Shown in pieces: positions 58,558 through 64,000 of a stretch of 64,000 nt of DNA; the stretch's first letter is position 1; every line of letters begins with the position of its first letter. Below the pieces are notes generated by a model, which saw nothing but the letters and a program-made list of their open reading frames with translations, searched no databases and was not told the origin of the DNA. The translations under genes and the position numbers were made by a program. This DNA comes from Bacteroides intestinalis (GTDB lineage Bacteria > Bacteroidota > Bacteroidia > Bacteroidales > Bacteroidaceae), in contig NZ_QRZF01000003.1 in assembly GCF_003464595.1 (NCBI RefSeq), positions 62,001-126,000 of the forward strand, in the 5' to 3' direction.

Positions 58558-59200
58558 TCAAGTATTCCCCTTCTGCGTGAATGGTGAATTCTGTTTCCGT
58601 GCTTTCGTTCAGTGTACCTTGCCACCAGTTAGTGAAGTCACTGAGAGGGTATACCAAGCCTTCACCTCGCAGGTTATGGGCACCAAAGTTTATGATCGAA
58701 ATCTGTTGCCCTGGCTCGCTGGGGAAAGAACAGGTGTCATGGCAGGGAATGAAAATACCATAATCGGTCAGCATGCGGACATGAGCTCCGGTACGCATAT
58801 AATCAATGAGCAGGCTGATATTTCCTAAAGTATGGTCTTCCCGTTTGCCTGTGGCTCCTACGATAGCGATGTTTTTTCTGCCTTGTGATAAAAGGAAGTT
58901 TACGGCTTTAGTCTGGTCGTTGGTCTCCTGGTCGGAGATGTAATGGAGAATATGACTATATTTCCGGCGGTTCTCTTCACTCAGGGAATCTCCGTCACCG
59001 ATAATAACATCAGGTACGTTGCCGCAATCTATATAAGCATCTGCACCGCCATCACAACAAACGATATAAGGAGCGTTTGCCAGTACCTGCAAAGGTATGG
59101 GATGGGTCGGATAATCACCATTGGCTAAGATAACTGCTTCCGGTTCACCACAGAGAACACAGAGTTCCACTGAATTCTTATTATTATTTTCTTTCATCAT
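58535..59200 (-). CDS. thiN: Thiamine pyrophosphokinase
   Basis: A 221-residue enzyme that converts thiamine to thiamine pyrophosphate with ATP. Family motifs are VILANGDYPTHPIPL, YIVCCDGGADAY, PDVIIGDGDSLS, DQTKAVNFLLSQG, and VGATGKREDHTLGNISLL. The ATG at 59200 is preferred; an in-frame GTG 15 bases earlier lies in a repeat. The gene is the third of the operon TonB receptor-pnuT-thiN under a TPP riboswitch. Its C-terminal tail is supplied by a heptamer repeat, which may have changed the original end. Confidence 0.93.
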   Translation of the reverse strand: MMKENNNKNSVELCVLCGEPEAVILANGDYPTHPIPLQVLANAPYIVCCDGGADAYIDCGNVPDVIIGDGDSLSEENRRKYSHILHYISDQETNDQTKAVNFLLSQGRKNIAIVGATGKREDHTLGNISLLIDYMRTGAHVRMLTDYGIFIPCHDTCSFPSEPGQQISIINFGAHNLRGEGLVYPLSDFTNWWQGTLNESTETEFTIHAEGEYLIIMNYEL

Positions 59201-59204
59201 TGTT

Positions 59205-59258
59205 TCTTTTATCACCCTATCACCTTAACACCTTATCACTCTACCACTCTTCCCATCA
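59205..59258 (-). repeat. GTGATARR repeats at the pnuT/thiN junction
   Basis: Read on the minus strand, GTGGTAGAGTGATAAGGTG-type units begin within the last codons of pnuT and run to the thiN start. The same unit at the same place relative to an upstream stop codon occurs at 412-460 after mreC. The units carry TGA, TAA and TAG in several frames. Confidence 0.65.
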
Positions 59259-59838
59259 TCCTCTTCCATTTGAAGTAGCCAAAGATAGCGATTATTGTAT
59301 AAAGAGCATACAGTCCTGCTGTGAAATTGAGGTCTTTGTAAACATAGAGTCCTGCACTGACAATGTCCACTACAATCCATGCCCACCACTGTTCTACATA
59401 TTTACGTGCCAGCATCCACATGCCTACGATACTGAGGGCAGTGGTGAAAGAATCAAGCCAGGGTACATTACTGTTGGTAAAACGAATGAGTATCCAGGCA
59501 ATGCCGACAAAAGTAACGGCGAATACAATGCCGAGGGGCAGGTAATATTTCATTGGCATACGGGTAATGGGAAGTTCCTGCTGTCCTTCTTTGATACGTA
59601 GATGAAGTTTTCGTCTTACAAAACTGCCGTATTTCCACATCATCCAACCGTAGACGGCCGCCCCCAGATAATAGATATTTATTCCGAAGTCAGCATACAG
59701 TCCGGCATCGTAATAGACGAAAATGTAGATAGCAGGCATGATGATGCCCGCTATCCAAAGATAGATACTTGCCCGGTATTCTAACCAGAGGTAGACAAGA
59801 CCGACGATGGTTCCGATAATTTCGAGAGTTTGTTCCAT
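59236..59838 (-). CDS. pnuT: PnuC-family thiamine transporter (PnuT)
   Basis: A 200-residue inner-membrane protein with about seven helices and PnuC-family motifs (ASIYLWIAGIIMPAIYIFVYYDAGLYADFGINIYYLGAAVYGWMMWK, then VDIVSAGLYVYKDLNFTAGLYALYTIIAIFGYFKWK). PnuC proteins take up nicotinamide riboside, but in Bacteroidetes the copy next to thiN and a TPP riboswitch is assigned to thiamine. The neighbours here are exactly those. Its end lies within a GTGATARR repeat, giving the final residues RVVE. Three bases separate its start from the stop of the TonB receptor gene. Confidence 0.92.
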   Translation of the reverse strand: MEQTLEIIGTIVGLVYLWLEYRASIYLWIAGIIMPAIYIFVYYDAGLYADFGINIYYLGAAVYGWMMWKYGSFVRRKLHLRIKEGQQELPITRMPMKYYLPLGIVFAVTFVGIAWILIRFTNSNVPWLDSFTTALSIVGMWMLARKYVEQWWAWIVVDIVSAGLYVYKDLNFTAGLYALYTIIAIFGYFKWKRMMGRVVE

Positions 59839-59841
59839 GCT

Positions 59842-62151
59842 TTAAAAACTCAAAGAGATATGTCCCAGAACATTGGTTCCGGCTTGTGCCGCATAGGTTG
59901 CATAGCTGTAACGTTCTTTTTCTCCTGCATCATTGAGGGAATATCCGCTACCTGCGAAACCATTGTTTTCGTATGTTTCATTGAATAGGTTATATATCGT
60001 ACAACCCACTGTGACTGACTTCATGCGAGGCAGTTTGAAGGTATATGCCAGGTTCAGATTGCTAACGAAGTAAGCATCCAATATTTGGTCATCACGTTTA
60101 GCATTGGTCATATACTGTTTGCTGACGTATTGGGATTGCAGGGCTGCTTCAAACCCTCTATACGTATAACTGAAACGATTGTTCAGAATAAAGTCCGGTG
60201 AGAAAGAGATAGGAGTATTGCCACGATCTATTTTCCAGGCTTCGGTAGTAGGCTTTTCCCATTCGTACAGTGTCTCGGAGAAGTTCTCTACACGGTTACG
60301 GCTAAAGGTGGCATTGATATCCCATTGGAAACCACAGTTCAGTTTCAATCCGGCCATGAGTTCTATACCCATGCGATAACTGTCGGGTACATTGGCTGCT
60401 ACAGCTTCGCCAATTTCATTCTTTTCGCCTGTCAATACCAGCTGGTTTTTATAATCCATGTAATAGAGATTAGCGCCCAGATTTAACCATGAGTTGGCAA
60501 AGGTATATCCCAGTTCATAGTCGAATAAGCGTTCTGCTTTGGGATGTTCGGTTAGTTTTCCGTCGGTATAGTTATTGCGCGTAGGTTCTTTATGGGCTAC
60601 ACTGAATGAACCATATAGACGGTTGTTAGTATTGATCTGCCAGAACAAACCAGCTTTCGGGTTGAAGAAGTCGAACTTATCTTCAATATGCAAGGTTTGA
60701 AGTGCGTTCGTATCATCGTTCCATTTGTCATTCTGACCATGCATCTTGTAGGTGATGTGACGATATTGCAGATCGGCGTATGCACTGACACCACCACCTA
60801 ACTCATAGTTGGCTTTCAGATAGATATTTCCATCATTTTTAGTAGCGTTGTTGCGGTAGTAATCATTATCAGGATTCAGTTGCCCCAGATAGTTCTTCAC
60901 CCACAGTACTTTACCGAAATGGTCGCCATCATAACGATTCAGACCGCCACCCAGTGAAGCATTCAGTCGGTCATTGGTATAATTTACGGAGAAGATTCCT
61001 CCACCAAACCAGTTATCCATTGCTTTTTTACGAACAAGATCGCTTTTGGTTACGTTTTCTCCACTTACTTCATAGGGTTTCATGCCATATTCTACCAATT
61101 TACGTCCAATCTTGTATTCCTGATAATATCCATCTCCTTTGGTATAGTGCAAGCCGGCATTCAGACGCCATTGCGGAGTAAAGGTGTGGTTGACTAACAG
61201 GTGATAGTTCTTTTGTACATAGTTATCTGTCTGGTCATCATAGAAGTGGAAAGTGCCACCATTTTTGATCAGTTGATCGGCTTCTTTGACACCATAATCG
61301 TAATCAATCTCCGGTTGATGTATCCCTCCGCTTTTATCTTCAATATACATGTATCCGCAAGAGTTGAAACGGCGTCCGAATGCTGCCATTTGATCTTTGC
61401 TGGCATAATTCCATGCATGATAAGTGCGCTCTTTTCCGCCGAAAGTGATCAGTTTCACCGATGTGTTGTCATTATAATATCCACCCTGGGCATAGTAGGA
61501 ATTTAAGCCAACGGATGCCCGGTCTATATAGCCATCCGAACTGATATTGGATAGCCGTACGTCAAAAGACCAATGTTCGTTGATAAGTCCGGTACCTACT
61601 TTCACCGTCTCTTTGTGAGTATTGAATGAGCCGTAAGATGCGTTGATTTCGGCATATGGTTTCAATGAAAAATCTCCTGTCTGCATATTGATACTACCAC
61701 CGAATGCACCTGCACCATTGGTGGAAGTACCTGCGCCTCGTTGCACTTGTAAGTCTTTTACGGAAGAGGCAAAATCAGGCAGGTTTACCCAGAATACGGT
61801 GTGGCTTTCTGCATCATTGATAGGAATACCGTTGGCGGTGACATTGATTCGCGTGCCATCTGTGCCGCGTATGCGCAAGGTGGTATAACCAATACCGGCA
61901 CCTGCATCACTTGTTGTAATGGCAGAAGGTATCATGCTTAATAAATAGGGCAGGTCTTGCCCGAAATTCTGCTTTTTAAGTTGTTCTTTACTAACATTGG
62001 TAAACGCCACAGGTGTGGTTCCCGTGGCACGGGTAGAGATAACTTCTACTTCCTGCAGGTTTATCACCCGCAAGCTGTCTTTCTCATGCGTCTGCGCACA
62101 GACACTCAGCGTTGCCATCAACAGGCAGGCCGCCATTGCATGTTTTCTCAT
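59842..62151 (-). CDS. TonB-dependent thiamine receptor
   Basis: A 769-residue outer-membrane receptor of the vitamin type, without the carboxypeptidase-like or STN domain. It has a signal peptide (MAACLLMATLSVCAQ), a plug starting INLQEVEVISTRATGTTPVAFTNVSKEQLKKQNFG with TLRIRGTDGTRINVTANGIPINDAESHTVFW and VQRGAGTSTNGAGAFGG, and a barrel ending VLGHISLSF. It is placed under a TPP riboswitch and followed by pnuT and thiN, which assigns it to uptake of thiamine or a thiamine phosphate across the outer membrane. Confidence 0.93.
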   Translation of the reverse strand: MRKHAMAACLLMATLSVCAQTHEKDSLRVINLQEVEVISTRATGTTPVAFTNVSKEQLKKQNFGQDLPYLLSMIPSAITTSDAGAGIGYTTLRIRGTDGTRINVTANGIPINDAESHTVFWVNLPDFASSVKDLQVQRGAGTSTNGAGAFGGSINMQTGDFSLKPYAEINASYGSFNTHKETVKVGTGLINEHWSFDVRLSNISSDGYIDRASVGLNSYYAQGGYYNDNTSVKLITFGGKERTYHAWNYASKDQMAAFGRRFNSCGYMYIEDKSGGIHQPEIDYDYGVKEADQLIKNGGTFHFYDDQTDNYVQKNYHLLVNHTFTPQWRLNAGLHYTKGDGYYQEYKIGRKLVEYGMKPYEVSGENVTKSDLVRKKAMDNWFGGGIFSVNYTNDRLNASLGGGLNRYDGDHFGKVLWVKNYLGQLNPDNDYYRNNATKNDGNIYLKANYELGGGVSAYADLQYRHITYKMHGQNDKWNDDTNALQTLHIEDKFDFFNPKAGLFWQINTNNRLYGSFSVAHKEPTRNNYTDGKLTEHPKAERLFDYELGYTFANSWLNLGANLYYMDYKNQLVLTGEKNEIGEAVAANVPDSYRMGIELMAGLKLNCGFQWDINATFSRNRVENFSETLYEWEKPTTEAWKIDRGNTPISFSPDFILNNRFSYTYRGFEAALQSQYVSKQYMTNAKRDDQILDAYFVSNLNLAYTFKLPRMKSVTVGCTIYNLFNETYENNGFAGSGYSLNDAGEKERYSYATYAAQAGTNVLGHISLSF

Positions 62152-62181
62152 TACAATTTTAACTATTAAAGATTAATACAG

Positions 62182-62275
62182 AAAAGGGGAACTTTTCTTC
62201 TTTTCCCTCCGCCGGCACTACCCGGATCAGGTCAATGGGTATGATCTCAGCCCGTCATATTAGGGCACCCCTTAG
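62182..62275 (-). promoter_or_regulatory. TPP riboswitch (THI element)
   Basis: Read on the minus strand the region contains GGGGTGCC near its 5' end, then GGGCTGAGATCATACCC, ACCTGATCCGGGTA and GTGCCGGCGGAGGGAA, the conserved core of THI elements in the right order. AAGGGG at the 5' end can pair with CCCCTT at the 3' end to close the stem. Only about 30 bases separate it from the receptor ATG, which suggests control by masking the ribosome site. Confidence 0.95.
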
Positions 62276-62288
62276 TTGAAATCGGGGG

Positions 62289-62320
62289 CAAAATTAAGTG
62301 TTTTCGCTGAAACACGCAAA
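62289..62320 (-). promoter_or_regulatory. Promoter of the thiamine operon
   Basis: On the minus strand TTTG (62320-62317) stands 20 bases before TAATTTTG (62296-62289), an almost ideal Bacteroides sigma-ABfr promoter. Transcription would start near 62282, just ahead of the TPP riboswitch. Confidence 0.75.
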
Positions 62321-62358
62321 TCGAGTGAACGATAACCGGAAATATTTGTTACTTTTGC

Positions 62359-62486
62359 AGTTGACAAGGTTTCAGTTGACAAGGGAACAAGGCAAGAATG
62401 TCAGGCTTTTCATGAGAAAATGATAGGTAAGAATTGTTTGTGAGACTATCTCCCTTGTTCCCTTGTCAACTGAAACCTTGTCAACT
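62359..62486. repeat. Large inverted repeat (MITE-like) upstream of mscS
   Basis: Arms of 34 bases (62359-62392 and 62453-62486) are perfectly complementary and contain GTTGACAAGG twice. A 60-base centre with no coding potential separates them. A second, diverged copy is inside apgM at 53633-53711. The element lies between a -7 box (TACTTTTG, 62350-62357) and the mscS start, so it would be transcribed as a long hairpin in the leader. Confidence 0.85.
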
Positions 62487-62539
62487 ACGAAAGTTGAGCT
62501 TGCGAAACTTGAATTATTAACTTCAAACGAACAAATATT

Positions 62540-63412
62540 ATGTTATTATTTTTACAAGCAGCGGCTCCTGCAACTGAAACTGTTGTGGAAGACGGTTTTA
62601 GTAAATTGCAGGTATTTCTCCAACAGTTGATAGACTGGGGAGTGAATGCGGGTGGCCATATCATTGGTGCTGTATTGATCTTTATTATAGGACGTTTCCT
62701 TATTTCTTTCCTTAATAAAATGTTGGCCCGCTTATTGGCTAAGCGACATGTGGATGCCAGTATCCAGAGTTTTGTAAAGAGTCTGGTGAACATCTTGCTG
62801 ACTATCTTATTGATTATTGCCGTTATCGGTAAGTTGGGAGTGGAAACGACTTCATTTGCTGCCTTGCTGGCATCCGCCGGTGTAGCTATTGGTATGGCAT
62901 TGTCCGGTAACTTGCAGAACTTTGCAGGTGGTCTGATTGTATTGCTGCTCCGTCCTTATAAAGTAGGTGACTTGATTGAAAGCCAAGGCATCACGGGTAC
63001 GGTTCGTGAGATTCAGATTTTCCATACGATCCTGACTACCGGTGATAATAAGATTATTTATATCCCGAATGGTGCGTTGAGTAGTGGTACTGTGACTAAC
63101 TACAGTCGTGAAGCTACCCGTCGTGTAGAATGGATAATCGGTGTGGAGTATGGCGAAAACTTTGATAAGGTGGAAGAAACTACCCGTCGTATCATTGCTG
63201 AAGACAAGCGGATTCTCAGTGATCCGGCTCCTTTTGTTGCCCTTCATGCACTGGATGCCAGTAGCGTGAATGTGATTATCCGTGCCTGGGTGAAGAGTGA
63301 GGACTATTGGGGAGTTTATTTCGATATGAACAAGACCATCTACTCTGTGTTCAATAAGGAGGGTATTGGTTTCCCTTTCCCACAGCTGACGGTACATCAG
63401 GCAAAGGATTGA
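62540..63412 (+). CDS. mscS: Small-conductance mechanosensitive channel MscS
   Basis: A 290-residue inner-membrane channel that releases solutes on osmotic downshock. Three membrane helices (about residues 30-52, 70-90 and 95-125) include the pore-lining TM3 with the Gly/Ala pattern LLASAGVAIGMALSGNLQNFAGGLIVLLLRPYKVGD. The beta domain (IYIPNGALSSGTVTNYSR) and the C-terminal domain follow. Length is standard. It starts about 50 bases after the inverted repeat in its leader and ends at a strong shared terminator. Confidence 0.95.
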   Translation: MLLFLQAAAPATETVVEDGFSKLQVFLQQLIDWGVNAGGHIIGAVLIFIIGRFLISFLNKMLARLLAKRHVDASIQSFVKSLVNILLTILLIIAVIGKLGVETTSFAALLASAGVAIGMALSGNLQNFAGGLIVLLLRPYKVGDLIESQGITGTVREIQIFHTILTTGDNKIIYIPNGALSSGTVTNYSREATRRVEWIIGVEYGENFDKVEETTRRIIAEDKRILSDPAPFVALHALDASSVNVIIRAWVKSEDYWGVYFDMNKTIYSVFNKEGIGFPFPQLTVHQAKD

Positions 63413-63437
63413 TAGTAGTCTGGAATTGATTACCGTA

Positions 63438-63483
63438 AATGAATAAAGGGCATAACAACAACTTGTTATGCCCTTTATTCATT
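63438..63483. terminator. Bidirectional terminator after mscS
   Basis: Arms of 21 bases are perfectly complementary around a 4-base loop (63459-63462), GC-rich in the middle (AAAGGGCATAAC) with A/T ends. It lies between the convergent mscS and the small gene at 63517. Confidence 0.88.
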
Positions 63484-63516
63484 ATAGTTAATACTCGTGA
63501 TAGTTTTTATTGCAAA

Positions 63517-63765
63517 TCACATTTCATATACTCCGAGTTCTTCCTCTATGGCTTCGCATTCATCTTTCTCTATATGCAGTAAGCGATTGATTTCCCTTCG
63601 CTTTTCGAGATCAGTGAAATAACTTTCTACTACGGTATACAGGTCGAATCCTTTGGTGGAACCTGCTGCCATGTCTAATGACTCTACCATTTTCTCTACT
63701 TCCCTGTGAATGCGTTCCTTGTTGATGAAATGCAACTCATTACTATGAATCAGATACTTTTCCAT
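63517..63765 (-). CDS. Small hypothetical protein
   Basis: An 82-residue acidic, mostly helical protein (INKERIHREVEKMVESLDMAAGSTKG, LEKRREINRLLHIEKDECEAIEEELGVYEM) with no signal peptide or membrane helix. I do not recognise a family. The gene is convergent with mscS across a strong terminator. No further role can be inferred. Confidence 0.65.
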   Translation of the reverse strand: MEKYLIHSNELHFINKERIHREVEKMVESLDMAAGSTKGFDLYTVVESYFTDLEKRREINRLLHIEKDECEAIEEELGVYEM

Positions 63766-63947
63766 GATCGTTGGTATTTAAAGTTCTATGGATATAACGT
63801 CTGTCGTGAACGGTTAGTTCATACAAAGGATGATAATTCATTCCGGTACTGTGAAATTTCCTGATACATCTTCTTTGCTTTTATCGGGGGGCAATAGAAT
63901 ATTTTCGCTGTAAAATGGTGTAAGCAATAAGTGTTCTCTTTCATAAA

Positions 63948-64000
63948 TTAAAAGTAGATTTTATAACTGATATTCGGAATCATACCCGATCCGTCTTCTT
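63948..64000 (-). CDS. C-terminal end of a probable outer-membrane beta-barrel protein
   Basis: A frame open from the right edge ends at a stop codon at 63948-63950. The last residues read EDGSGMIPNISYKIYF, which alternate as in a final barrel strand and end in Phe, the signal for outer-membrane insertion. Only about 17 residues are inside the window, so the family cannot be named. No gene was seen between it and 63765. Confidence 0.5.
   Translation of the reverse strand, partial: EDGSGMIPNISYKIYF

Overview
The window is chromosomal DNA of a gut Bacteroides. Supporting signs are SusC/SusD-type outer-membrane uptake genes with an ECF sigma/FecR pair, fimbrillin and FISUMP domains, a thiamine-uptake operon of the Bacteroidetes type, GldH, and many promoters with the Bacteroidales -7 box TAnnTTTG. 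Gene families point to the genus. The species is not determinable from what I can see; a plant-fibre degrader such as the B. intestinalis/cellulosilyticus group is a guess. No rRNA, tRNA, CRISPR array or transposase gene was seen.

Layout: 1-4316 is the end of a cell-shape operon (mreC-mreD-mrdA-rodA), which runs tail to tail into metF-holB-ricT-gldH (8270-4305, minus). A fimbrillin/FISUMP lipoprotein (8366-10270, minus) lies divergent from metA-U32 peptidase-membrane protein (10659-14507). A DUF4143 ATPase follows, with a 33-bp tandem array at its promoter. Next come a TonB receptor with a His-rich LuxR-type regulator (16023-19096, minus), then a 2-oxoacid dehydrogenase operon (lpdA, lipoate ligase, E2, fused E1) and a flavodoxin (19250-25301).

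The centre (25345-43506, minus) is a polysaccharide utilisation locus: ECF sigma, FecR, SusC, SusD, GH115, GH43-type, then under a probable second promoter GH2, GH27 and GH78-type. The set suggests a decorated glucuronoxylan-like heteropolysaccharide whose side chains carry uronic acid, galactose, rhamnose and arabinose or xylose.

The right part holds radA with a lipoprotein/outer-membrane protein/FAD-protein operon (49059-43821, minus), type I asparaginase, a threonine operon with a Thr/Met-rich leader peptide (thrA-apgM-thrC, 50429-55699), a hypothetical gene, a ParE-type toxin-antitoxin pair, an EamA transporter, a complete thiamine salvage operon under a TPP riboswitch (TonB receptor-pnuT-thiN, 62320-58535, minus), mscS, a small hypothetical gene and the tail of an outer-membrane protein.

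The most unusual content lies between genes. Two degenerate arrays with strict 11/22-bp periodicity (43654-43807 and 55860-56048) and a 33-bp array (14525-14623) look like helically phased half-sites. A family of short repeats and inverted repeats (412-501, 53633-53711, 58469-58557, 59205-59258, 62359-62486) sits at gene ends. One copy lies in frame inside apgM, and another supplies the C-terminus of thiN.
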